Source: Streptococcus sp. 116-D4 (lineage in GTDB: Bacteria > Bacillota > Bacilli > Lactobacillales > Streptococcaceae). Taken from it: DNA of 64,000 nucleotides. Location of the stretch: positions 428,001-492,000 of the forward strand of contig NZ_AP021887.1 in the NCBI RefSeq assembly GCF_009731465.1. The letters run 5' to 3'. Position numbers and translations under genes: made by a program. Position 1 is the first letter of the stretch; the number at the start of each line of letters is the position of its first letter. The notes beneath the pieces are model-generated. The model ran no database searches. It had not been told where the DNA came from and worked only from the letters and a program-made list of their open reading frames with translations. Positions 56,765-64,000 of this stretch are shown here, one piece after another.

Positions 56765-57796
56765 ATGGTATTTACAGCAAAAAGTCCTAAAATTAATATT
56801 GAAGAAGTTCGTGCCTTATCAAAATTAGAAGGCCAAGCTTTGGAGAGAAAATCACAGCGCGATCAAGAGCTAGAAGCCATTATACGTGGAGAAGACCAGA
56901 GAATTCTCTTGGTAATCGGGCCATGCTCATCTGACAATGAAGAAGCTGTCCTTGAATACGCTAAGCGTTTAGCGACTCTGCAAGAAGAAGTTGCAGAGCG
57001 TATCTTTATGGTTATGCGTGTTTATACTGCCAAACCTCGTACCAACGGAGATGGGTATAAAGGCTTGATTCACCAGCCTAACGCGACAGAAGCGCCTAGC
57101 CTCATCAACGGCATCAAAGCCGTGCGCCATCTGCATTATCGTGTCATCACGGAAACAGGTATGACGACAGCTGATGAAATGCTTTATCCTGAAAATCTGC
57201 CGCTTGTAGATGATTTGATTTCTTACATGGCGGTTGGTGCCCGTTCAGTTGAAGACCAGCAACACCGCTTTGTAGCAAGTGGAGCAGATTTCGCGACTGG
57301 TTTTAAAAATCCAACCTCTGGAAATCTCAATGTCATGTTTAATGGGATTTATGCTGCTCAAAACAAGCAAAGTTTCCTTTTCCTAGGAAAAGAAGTGGAA
57401 ACAACTGGTAACCCGCTTTCACATGCCATTCTTCGTGGAGCGATTAATGAGTATGGTAAGAATATTCCTAACTACTACTATGATAATTTAATGGATACCA
57501 TTGCCCAGTATGAGAAAATGGGCTTGGAAAATCCCTTTATCATTGTCGATACCAATCATGACAATTCTGGTAAGCAATACATGGACCAGATTCGAATTGT
57601 CCGCCAGACCTTGATTAACCGTGATTGGAATGAAAAAATCAAGCAGTACGTCCGTGGCTTTATGATTGAGTCTTATCTAGAAGACGGCCGCCAAAACGAA
57701 CCAGAAGTATTTGGCAAGTCGATCACAGACCCTTGCCTAGGCTGGGAAAATACGGAAGCCCTTGTCAGAGAAATCTACCAAACGCTAGGAGAATAA
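56765..57796 (+). CDS. aroG: DAHP synthase, first copy
   Basis: 343 residues, class I 3-deoxy-7-phosphoheptulonate synthase. It joins phosphoenolpyruvate and erythrose-4-phosphate at the start of aromatic synthesis. Seen: [44 protein letters not shown], and [10 protein letters not shown] for the metal site. Such pairs often differ in feedback by phenylalanine or tyrosine. AAGGAG precedes the ATG. The second copy follows after 1 nt. Confidence 0.95.
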   Translation: MVFTAKSPKINIEEVRALSKLEGQALERKSQRDQELEAIIRGEDQRILLVIGPCSSDNEEAVLEYAKRLATLQEEVAERIFMVMRVYTAKPRTNGDGYKGLIHQPNATEAPSLINGIKAVRHLHYRVITETGMTTADEMLYPENLPLVDDLISYMAVGARSVEDQQHRFVASGADFATGFKNPTSGNLNVMFNGIYAAQNKQSFLFLGKEVETTGNPLSHAILRGAINEYGKNIPNYYYDNLMDTIAQYEKMGLENPFIIVDTNHDNSGKQYMDQIRIVRQTLINRDWNEKIKQYVRGFMIESYLEDGRQNEPEVFGKSITDPCLGWENTEALVREIYQTLGE

Positions 57797-57797
57797 G

Positions 57798-58829
57798 ATG
57801 GCATTTATTGAAAAAGGTCAAGAGATCGATATTGAAGCAATCAAGGCAGAAACTCAATTGTCTGCGGAAGCCTTGCGATTAAAGGAGCGCCGTGATAGAG
57901 AATTGGCAGATATTATTTCAGGGGAAGATGATCGTATCCTTTTGGTGATTGGTCCTTGCTCGTCTGACAATGAAGAGGCTGTCTTGGAATATGCCCGCCG
58001 TTTATCAGCCTTGCAAAAGAAGGTGGCGGACAAGATTTTTATGGTTATGCGTGTTTATACTGCTAAACCTCGTACCAACGGAGACGGCTATAAAGGTTTG
58101 GTTCACCAACCAGATACTTCTAAGGCTCCAAGCTTGATTAACGGCTTGCAGGCTGTGCGCCAGTTGCACTACCGCGTGATTACAGAGACTGGTTTGACGA
58201 CGGCAGATGAGATGCTTTATCCGTCCAATTTGGTCTTGGTAGATGATTTGGTTAGCTACCATGCTGTAGGAGCTCGTTCTGTGGAAGACCAAGAGCACCG
58301 CTTTGTAGCTTCAGGGATTGATGCACCGGTTGGAATGAAAAATCCAACCTCTGGAAATTTGGGTGTTATGTTTAACGGTATCTATGCCGCTCAGAACAAA
58401 CAAACTTTCCTCTTTCATGGTCAAGAAGTTGAGACTTCAGGAAATCCCTTGGCCCACGTCATCCTTCGTGGCGCAGTTAATGAATATGGGAAAAATGAGC
58501 CTAACTTTTACTATGAAACTTTGCTAAATGCCATTGAACGCTATGAAACTATGGGGCTTGAAAATCCTTTTATCCTCATTGACACTAACCATGACAACTC
58601 AGGCAAGCAATATATGGAGCAGATTCGAATTGTTCGTCAGACCTTGCAAAATCGTGATTGGAATGAGAAGATTAAAAAGATCGTTCGAGGCTTTATGATT
58701 GAGTCTTACCTAGCAGATGGTCGTCAAAACCAACCAGAAGTCTTTGGTTGCTCTATTACCGATCCTTGCCTAGGTTGGGAAAACACAGAGGCCTTGGTAG
58801 AAGAGATTTATGCTACCTTGACAAAATAA
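57798..58829 (+). CDS. aroG: DAHP synthase, second copy
   Basis: 343 residues and the same length as the copy before it. All motifs are kept ([51 protein letters not shown]). The two differ at many places in the first 40 residues and in the region after residue 120, where allosteric contacts are expected. Two isozymes in tandem could give separate end-product control. It starts one base after the first copy's stop, so both are made from one transcript. Together with the trp region this shows full aromatic synthesis. Confidence 0.95.
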   Translation: MAFIEKGQEIDIEAIKAETQLSAEALRLKERRDRELADIISGEDDRILLVIGPCSSDNEEAVLEYARRLSALQKKVADKIFMVMRVYTAKPRTNGDGYKGLVHQPDTSKAPSLINGLQAVRQLHYRVITETGLTTADEMLYPSNLVLVDDLVSYHAVGARSVEDQEHRFVASGIDAPVGMKNPTSGNLGVMFNGIYAAQNKQTFLFHGQEVETSGNPLAHVILRGAVNEYGKNEPNFYYETLLNAIERYETMGLENPFILIDTNHDNSGKQYMEQIRIVRQTLQNRDWNEKIKKIVRGFMIESYLADGRQNQPEVFGCSITDPCLGWENTEALVEEIYATLTK

Positions 58830-58840
58830 GTGAAAAGGAT

Positions 58841-58866
58841 GGAGTTGGGGAATCTCAACTCCTTTT
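58841..58866 (+). terminator. hairpin between aroG and acpS
   Basis: GGAGTT pairs with AACTCC with an inner GGGGAATCTC, followed by TTTT. The T-run is short, so read-through to acpS is likely. No good promoter is visible for acpS. Confidence 0.6.
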
Positions 58867-58873
58867 GATGAGA

Positions 58874-59236
58874 ATGATAGTTGGACACGGAATTGACATC
58901 GAAGAATTGGCTTCGATAGAAAGCGCAGTTACACGACATGAAGGCTTTGCTAAGCGCGTGCTGACTGCTAAGGAAATGAAACGGTTTAACAGTCTTAAAG
59001 GGCGCAGACAAATCGAATATTTGGCTGGTCGCTGGTCGGCTAAGGAAGCCTTTTCTAAGGCCGTAGGAACTGGTATTGGCAAGCTCGGTTTTCAGGATTT
59101 AGAAGTCTTAAACAATGAACGCGGGGCGCCTTATTTTAATCAGGCACCATTTTCAGGAAAGATTTGGCTGTCTATCAGCCATACCGATCAGTTTGTGACA
59201 GCCAGTGTCATTTTGGAGGAAAATCATGAAAGCTAG
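58874..59236 (+). CDS. acpS: holo-acyl-carrier-protein synthase
   Basis: About 120 residues. It transfers the phosphopantetheine arm to acyl carrier protein. Seen: the metal aspartate in [22 protein letters not shown] and the C-terminal [17 protein letters not shown] chose the ATG at 58874; another ATG lies two codons ahead, and neither has a good ribosome site. It overlaps the next gene by 11 nt. The acpS-alr-recG order is normal for streptococci. Confidence 0.94.
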   Translation: MIVGHGIDIEELASIESAVTRHEGFAKRVLTAKEMKRFNSLKGRRQIEYLAGRWSAKEAFSKAVGTGIGKLGFQDLEVLNNERGAPYFNQAPFSGKIWLSISHTDQFVTASVILEENHES

Positions 59237-60329
59237 TCCACATAGACCAACCAAGGCTCTCATTCATCTGGGAGCTATTCGACAAAATATTCAGCAAATG
59301 GGGGCTCATATCCCTCAAGGAACGCTCAAGTGGGCAGTGGTCAAGGCCAATGCCTATGGCCATGGAGCAGTCGCTGTTGCGACAGCGATTCAAGATGATG
59401 TTGATGGCTTTTGCGTTTCCAATATTGATGAAGCTATTGAACTTCGTCAGGCTGGAGTTAGCAAGAAAATCCTTATTTTGGGAGTTTCTGAAATCGAAAC
59501 TGTTGCTCTAGCTAAAGAATACGATATCACCTTGACAGTAGCTGGACTGGAGTGGATTCAAGCACTTTTAGATAAGGAAGCTGACCTAACTGGATTGACA
59601 GTCCATCTCAAGATCGACTCAGGAATGGGACGGATTGGTTTTAGAGAGGCAGGTGAGGCTGAGCAGGCTCAAGCTTTGCTCCAACAACACGGTGCTCGTG
59701 TTGAAGGGATTTTTACCCACTTTGCTACTGCAGACGAGGAATCAGATACCTACTTTAATGAACAGTTAGAATGGTTTAAAACTATTTTGGCCAGTATGAA
59801 AGGTCTTCCAGAGCTGGTTCATGCCAGCAATTCTGCAACGACCCTTTGGCATGCAGAGACTATTTTCAATGCGGTTCGTATGGGAGATGCTATGTATGGT
59901 CTCAATCCAAGCGGAGAGGTTTTGGACCTGCCTTATGACCTGACACCAGCCTTGACCTTGGAATCTGCTCTGGTTCATGTCAAGACAGTTCCAGCTGGAG
60001 CTTGCATGGGCTATGGAGCAACTTATCAAGCGGATAGCGAGCAAGTCATCGCGACGGTACCAATTGGCTATGCGGATGGATGGACACGAGACATGCAGAA
60101 TTTTTCTGTCTTGGTAGATGGCCAAGCTTGCCCAATCGTTGGGCGGGTTTCTATGGACCAAATCACTATTCGTCTGCCTAAGCCTTATCCTTTAGGGACC
60201 AAAGTCACCCTCATTGGTTACAATGGGGACAAGGAAATTACAGCTACTCAGGTAGCGACCTACCGTGGAACCATTAACTATGAGGTGGTTTGTCTCATCA
60301 GCGACCGTATTCCGAGAGAATATGATTAG
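59226..60329 (+). CDS. alr: alanine racemase
   Basis: About 367 residues, PLP enzyme that makes D-alanine for peptidoglycan and teichoic acids. Seen: the PLP lysine K40 in [20 protein letters not shown], the catalytic tyrosine in MGYGATYQ and [11 protein letters not shown] chose ATG 59226, with TTGGAGG ahead and overlapping the acpS end, as is usual in this gene pair. D-Ala is also needed for teichoic acid modification. Confidence 0.96.
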   Translation: MKASPHRPTKALIHLGAIRQNIQQMGAHIPQGTLKWAVVKANAYGHGAVAVATAIQDDVDGFCVSNIDEAIELRQAGVSKKILILGVSEIETVALAKEYDITLTVAGLEWIQALLDKEADLTGLTVHLKIDSGMGRIGFREAGEAEQAQALLQQHGARVEGIFTHFATADEESDTYFNEQLEWFKTILASMKGLPELVHASNSATTLWHAETIFNAVRMGDAMYGLNPSGEVLDLPYDLTPALTLESALVHVKTVPAGACMGYGATYQADSEQVIATVPIGYADGWTRDMQNFSVLVDGQACPIVGRVSMDQITIRLPKPYPLGTKVTLIGYNGDKEITATQVATYRGTINYEVVCLISDRIPREYD

Positions 60330-60347
60330 AAAAGAAAGGAGTAGAGC

Positions 60348-62363
60348 ATGAATCTACATCAACCCTTGCATGTCTTGCCTGGTGTAGGGCCAAAGTCAGT
60401 AGAGAAATATGCCAAACTAGGAATTGAAAACTTGCAAGACCTCTTGCTCTACTTTCCTTTCCGTTATGAAGATTTTAAAACCAAGCAGGTTTTGGAGTTG
60501 GAAGATGGTGAAAAGGCGGTCCTTTCTGGTCAAGTCGTGACTCCTGCCAGTGTCCAGTATTATGGTTTCAAGCGCAATCGCCTACGTTTTAGCCTCAAGC
60601 AGGGAGAAGTCGTTTTTGCGGTGAATTTCTTTAACCAGCCCTATCTAGCTGATAAAATAGAGTTGGGAGCAACCCTTGCTGTCTTTGGAAAATGGGACCG
60701 GGCCAAGGCTAGTCTGACTGGGATGAAGGTCCTAGCTCAGGTGGAAGATGACCTCCAACCAGTTTATCGTTTGGCTCAGGGAATCAGTCAGGCCAGTCTG
60801 GTCAAGGTTATCAAGACAGCCTTTGATCAGGGACTGGACCTCTTGATAGAAGAAAATCTGCCCCAGTCTTTACTAAACAAATACAAACTCATGTCCCGTT
60901 GTCAGGCAGTCCGAGCTATGCATTTTCCAAAGGATTTGGCAGAATACAAGCAGGCCCTTCGCCGTATCAAGTTTGAGGAACTCTTTTATTTCCAAATGCA
61001 ATTGCAGACGCTCAAGTCTGAAAATAGAGTTCAGGGCAGCGGTCTGGTTCTGGATTGGTCTCAGGAAAAAATGACAGCTGTTAAGAAATGTTTACCTTTT
61101 GCCCTGACCCCAGCTCAGGAAAAGAGTTTGCAGGAAATTTTGACCGACATGAAGTCGGATCACCACATGAATCGTCTCCTGCAAGGAGATGTGGGGAGCG
61201 GAAAAACGGTAGTCGCTGGCTTGGCTATGTTTGTGGCAGTGACGGCTGGCTACCAAGCCGCCCTCATGGTACCGACAGAAATCCTTGCAGAGCAACACTT
61301 TGAGAGTCTACAGAGTCTCTTCCCGGACTTGAAACTGGCTCTTTTGACAGGTTCCTTAAAAGCTGCAGAAAAGAGAGAAGTCTTGGAGACTATTGCCAAG
61401 GGTGAGGCTGATTTGATTATCGGAACTCACGCTCTGATTCAGGATGGGGTGGAGTATGCTCGCCTTGGCTTGATTATTATCGATGAGCAACATCGTTTTG
61501 GTGTGGGACAAAGGCGTATTTTACGAGAAAAAGGCGACAATCCAGATGTCCTCATGATGACAGCGACTCCCATTCCACGGACGCTGGCCATCACGGCCTT
61601 TGGGGATATGGATGTTTCCATTATCGACCAGATGCCAGCAGGGCGGAAACCTATTGTGACACGCTGGATCAAGCATGAGCAATTGCCTCAGGTCTTGACT
61701 TGGTTAGAGGGGGAAATCCAAAAAGGTTCTCAAGCCTATGTCATCTCTCCCTTGATTGAAGAATCAGAAGCTTTGGATTTAAAAAATGCCATTGCCTTAT
61801 CAGAAGAGCTGACGTCTCATTTTGCAGGAAAAGCAGAGGTGGCCCTTCTACATGGTAAGATGAAGAGTGATGAAAAAGACCAGATTATGCAGGCTTTCAA
61901 AGAAAGAAAAACGGATATTCTGGTTTCGACGACAGTTATCGAGGTTGGAGTCAATGTTCCCAATGCGACTGTCATGATTATCATGGATGCGGATCGCTTC
62001 GGGCTTAGCCAACTTCACCAGCTCAGAGGTCGTGTCGGTCGGGGGGACAAGCAGTCCTATGCTGTTCTCGTTGCCAATCCTAAGACGGATTCTGGGAAAG
62101 ACCGCATGCGCATCATGACAGAAACCACCAATGGATTTGTTCTTGCGGAGGAAGATTTGAAAATGCGTGGTTCTGGTGAAATTTTTGGAACCAGACAATC
62201 AGGACTACCAGAATTTCAAGTGGCTGATATTATCGAAGATTTTCCGATTTTAGAAGAAGCCAGAAAGGTTGCTAGCTACATTAGTTCGATAGAAGGCTGG
62301 CAAGAAGATCCAGAATGGCACATGATTGCCCTTCATTTGGAGAAGAAAGAACACCTAGATTAA
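60348..62363 (+). CDS. recG: ATP-dependent DNA helicase RecG
   Basis: 671 residues. It regresses stalled forks and processes Holliday junctions. Seen: the N-terminal wedge domain with YFPFRYEDFK, Walker A GDVGSGKT, DEQHRFGVGQR, the TRG-like C-terminal motif region with MRGSGEIFGTRQSGLPEF, and QLRGRVGRG. Length is normal. AAAGGAG precedes its ATG. It is followed by a BOX element. Confidence 0.97.
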   Translation: MNLHQPLHVLPGVGPKSVEKYAKLGIENLQDLLLYFPFRYEDFKTKQVLELEDGEKAVLSGQVVTPASVQYYGFKRNRLRFSLKQGEVVFAVNFFNQPYLADKIELGATLAVFGKWDRAKASLTGMKVLAQVEDDLQPVYRLAQGISQASLVKVIKTAFDQGLDLLIEENLPQSLLNKYKLMSRCQAVRAMHFPKDLAEYKQALRRIKFEELFYFQMQLQTLKSENRVQGSGLVLDWSQEKMTAVKKCLPFALTPAQEKSLQEILTDMKSDHHMNRLLQGDVGSGKTVVAGLAMFVAVTAGYQAALMVPTEILAEQHFESLQSLFPDLKLALLTGSLKAAEKREVLETIAKGEADLIIGTHALIQDGVEYARLGLIIIDEQHRFGVGQRRILREKGDNPDVLMMTATPIPRTLAITAFGDMDVSIIDQMPAGRKPIVTRWIKHEQLPQVLTWLEGEIQKGSQAYVISPLIEESEALDLKNAIALSEELTSHFAGKAEVALLHGKMKSDEKDQIMQAFKERKTDILVSTTVIEVGVNVPNATVMIIMDADRFGLSQLHQLRGRVGRGDKQSYAVLVANPKTDSGKDRMRIMTETTNGFVLAEEDLKMRGSGEIFGTRQSGLPEFQVADIIEDFPILEEARKVASYISSIEGWQEDPEWHMIALHLEKKEHLD

Positions 62364-62383
62364 GCTTTCTCTAAGGAAATCTT

Positions 62384-62488
62384 ATACTCAATGAAAATCA
62401 AAGAGCAAACTAGGAAGCTAGCCGCAAGCTGTACTTGAGTACGGTAAGGCGACGCTGACGTGGTTTGAATTTGATTTTCGAAGAGTAT
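62384..62488 (+). repeat. BOX element (A-C form)
   Basis: It starts with TATACTCAATGAAAATCAAA and AGCAAACTAGGAAGCTAGCC (boxA), and ends with GGCGACGCTGACGTGGTTTG and TTTTCGAAGAGTAT (boxC). The boxB part is missing. It lies 21 nt after the recG stop. Confidence 0.9.
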
Positions 62489-62550
62489 TAAGCTAGCTTT
62501 CAGGTTTGCCCTTTATACTAGAGTCATCAAAAAGAAACGAGGACTCTCAC

Positions 62551-62613
62551 ATGACAGTAGCTATTAAAGTAAATTACCAAACCACTTTCCAAAAGAAAGA
62601 AGCAAAAAACTAA
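62551..62613 (+). CDS. 20-residue peptide with its own small transcript
   Basis: ATG-TAA frame for MTVAIKVNYQTTFQKKEAKN. GAGG lies 8 nt ahead. A possible -10, TATACT, is at 62514-62519 (no good -35), and a strong terminator is at 62628-62652. In the leader GAGTC and GACTC could pair around the GAGG. The peptide is basic and not hydrophobic. It may be a true small protein, a cut-down gene start, or part of a regulatory RNA. No known family recognised. Confidence 0.5.
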   Translation: MTVAIKVNYQTTFQKKEAKN

Positions 62614-62627
62614 GATTGAGCAGAAGA

Positions 62628-62652
62628 AGAAAGAGCGAAATGCTCTTTTTTC
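62628..62652 (+). terminator. terminator of the small transcript
   Basis: AAGAGC pairs with GCTCTT across GAAAT, followed by T6. Confidence 0.85.
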
Positions 62653-62673
62653 GTTTCTACAAGCACAATTTAT

Positions 62674-62778
62674 TGAATCTAAAATAGCACACTGCGGATT
62701 CTAAAAAATTTCTAGAAATTATAGTAGACTGAATCTGGAATAGTCCACCGAATTTTCTAAAACATTTTTAGAAATTAG
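62674..62778. repeat. two imperfect 49-bp direct repeats
   Basis: Copies at 62674-62722 and 62730-62778 share TGAATCT, AATAG, TTCTAAAA and TAGAAATTA. Each holds an inverted arm (TTCTA...TAGAA). They may be the remains of a small mobile repeat. No gene lies here. Confidence 0.6.
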
Positions 62779-62909
62779 TTTGAATTCCGCAATCAATTTG
62801 TTCAGTTTTTATTTCATTTAACTATAATTTGACTTTCCTAATTCCTTTGTTCATATCTTATTTCAATACACTATATCTTACTATTTCAGAGCCCACATCT
62901 AGCATAACT

Positions 62910-62950
62910 AAAAAAAAACAGATTCTTCCATCTATTACGGAAAAATCTGT
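62910..62950 (-). terminator. terminator on the minus strand after the Rpn gene
   Basis: On the minus strand ACAGATTTTTCC pairs with GGAAGAATCTGT, followed by T9. It would end the transcript of the Rpn-type gene and its trailing fragment. Confidence 0.82.
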
Positions 62951-62965
62951 CATTGATTTAATGAT

Positions 62966-63066
62966 TTACAAAAACTCCAACCAGGGCTTGCGAACCTCGT
63001 CTTTGATAGTTTCTCTATATTTTTTAATTACAAAAATGCCATCTTGACTAAATGATTTCTTGACCA
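62966..63066 (-). pseudogene. fragment of a second Rpn-type gene
   Basis: On the minus strand the end reads KKYRETIKDEVRKPWLEFL then a stop. It matches the middle of the intact gene (about 63416-63515: KKYRETSKDKIRKPWLEFF) with about 80% base identity by eye. Only about 100 bp remain, so a second copy was lost or recombined. Confidence 0.8.
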
Positions 63067-63078
63067 TTAGTGCTGGCC

Positions 63079-64000
63079 TTACAACAATGCCTCAAACTCA
63101 GCGACGGTCATTCCTAATTGTTCACTTGCAACCTCAGCTGTCAGAAGGTCTTGACGAACTAGATTTAATAGCATAGACAAACTCCCTTCGACTATCCCAC
63201 GCTCCAGTCCCTGTTCAATACCACGTTCCAACCCCTGTTCAATCCCTTCTTCCCTAGCAGTTTCCAAGGCATAATCATGAGCCAATAATGCCTGTTCTTC
63301 ACGCATACGTAGTTGACTAAACATTTTCCTGTCCTCCTCGGACCAGCTCTTGTAGTCTAGCAGTTGGTCTGCCTGACTGATGGCTCGCTCGGGTTCCTGA
63401 GTAAAGGGTTTATTCCCAAAAAACTCCAACCAGGGCTTGCGAATCTTGTCTTTGCTGGTTTCTCTGTATTTTTTTAGTTCTAAGAACGCCATCTTGACTA
63501 GATGGTTTTCCTGACCGTTGTTTGTAATTGTCAAAATCTCACCCGTCGTATTCTCTCGCATACTAAAACTGTGAAAGGCTAAATCATCCTGAAAGTAGTT
63601 GCTGTCCACAATTGCAATGGCGTAAACAGGAGCGATATGCTTGTAACTCTGGTGAGTGTCACCTTCACGTTGACGAATTTTTTCTAGATTTTGATTGACC
63701 TGACTACACAGATAAGCCCATAGGCGATTGATGAAAAAATTCTGATGATGCACCTGAATCTCAATAATTACTTGCGTTCCATTGTCCAACTCCGCCAAAA
63801 CGTCTATACTGGTATAAAAATCCTGGGCCGAGTACGGTGTAGTAGGCAAGACGTGAATGTTACTTCCCTCTAAAATGGTCACATTTTTGGCTGGTAAGTC
63901 CAGCATATCGCGAATAAATTGACAAGTGACTTCTGGATTGCTAAAGATTTTCTTAGCAACCAAGTCATTGGTTGGGCTGATGCCCGGATGTCTGAGAATC
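63079..64000 (-). CDS. Rpn-family nuclease / PD-(D/E)XK transposase-like protein, 5' end missing
   Basis: At least 306 residues; the frame stays open to the window edge through RHPGISPTNDLVAKK, so the start lies outside. Seen: a PD-(D/E)xK core (SIDVLAELDNGTQVIIEIQ, with D and E-x-Q), and a C-terminal part with a repeated basic-acidic phrase (GIEQGLERGIEQGLERG) before a helical end. Rpn proteins cut DNA and promote recombination; their short repeats vary in number and the C-terminal part can be translated alone. A fragment of a related gene follows. Confidence 0.88.
   Translation of the reverse strand, partial: ILRHPGISPTNDLVAKKIFSNPEVTCQFIRDMLDLPAKNVTILEGSNIHVLPTTPYSAQDFYTSIDVLAELDNGTQVIIEIQVHHQNFFINRLWAYLCSQVNQNLEKIRQREGDTHQSYKHIAPVYAIAIVDSNYFQDDLAFHSFSMRENTTGEILTITNNGQENHLVKMAFLELKKYRETSKDKIRKPWLEFFGNKPFTQEPERAISQADQLLDYKSWSEEDRKMFSQLRMREEQALLAHDYALETAREEGIEQGLERGIEQGLERGIVEGSLSMLLNLVRQDLLTAEVASEQLGMTVAEFEALL

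Noticed and set aside
62829..63047. 72-codon frame on the plus strand
   Set aside because: AT-rich, crosses a minus-strand terminator and is antisense to the Rpn fragment.

Overview
The window looks like a chromosomal segment of a mitis-group Streptococcus, close to S. pneumoniae, S. pseudopneumoniae or S. mitis. Evidence: moderately low GC, strong sigma-70 promoters, BOX-type repeats (about 687-776, 41629-41790, 62384-62488), a SigX/ComX box in front of a prepilin peptidase gene, an IS1167-like transposase, an MgaSpn-like regulator, and a gene order (trp, cilC, gls24 cluster, mga, sus, rarA, prmA/rsmE/pepF, aquaporin, que, trxA, nrdR-dnaB-dnaI-der, secA-aroG-aroG-acpS-alr-recG) like that of the pneumococcal chromosome as I know it. 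An extra trpB and a reordered sucrose-type operon argue against a standard pneumococcus. The assignment rests on reading, not on a database search.

Layout. 1-2877: end of an ABC exporter, then a sugar-1-phosphate transferase and an aminotransferase that resemble the AATGal genes of pneumococcal teichoic acid synthesis. 2857-11064: tryptophan region, with a stand-alone trpB and then trpEGDCFBA, each transcription unit behind its own Trp T-box leader. 10980-12290: competence prepilin peptidase (minus strand) and a GNAT acetyltransferase. 12318-16136: gls24/amaP/DUF2273/glsB/csbD envelope-stress operon (minus strand) facing an Mga-family regulator across an AT-rich region with repeated promoters. 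16488-22160: LacI regulator, ABC importer and GH32 hydrolase. 22161-25464: Rrf2-controlled redox operon with a doubly frameshifted hydrolase. 25500-31160: integration-scar region with two tRNA-Lys genes, a third tRNA-3'-end fragment, an ISL3-family IS, membrane proteins and a 6S RNA. 31422-39885: rarA, then a run of RNA-modification and peptidase genes. 39890-48573: acetoin reductase/aquaporin, queuosine operon with a probable preQ1 switch, thioredoxin, MarR regulator, lrgAB, and a GntR-controlled ABC transporter. 48712-62363: replication and cell-core genes. 62384-64000: BOX element, a tiny transcription unit, short repeats, a gene fragment, and an Rpn-type nuclease running off the edge.

Functional links. 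The two T-box leaders should couple both trpB genes to uncharged tRNA-Trp, while the tandem DAHP synthases near the end feed the same aromatic pathway. The sugar operon combines a consensus promoter with a cre-like site between -35 and -10 and two LacI operators 53 bp apart. The Rrf2 and MarR regulators each have matching palindromes at their own promoter and at a neighbouring promoter.

The most unusual items are the T-box-controlled second trpB, the 46-bp repeated promoter modules before the gls24 operon, the HdeD-like/permuted NlpC-P60-like fusion, the 6S RNA directly ahead of tRNA-Lys, the tRNA-Lys 3'-end scar, the probably leaderless cilC message, and a 20-codon reading frame with its own terminator after recG.
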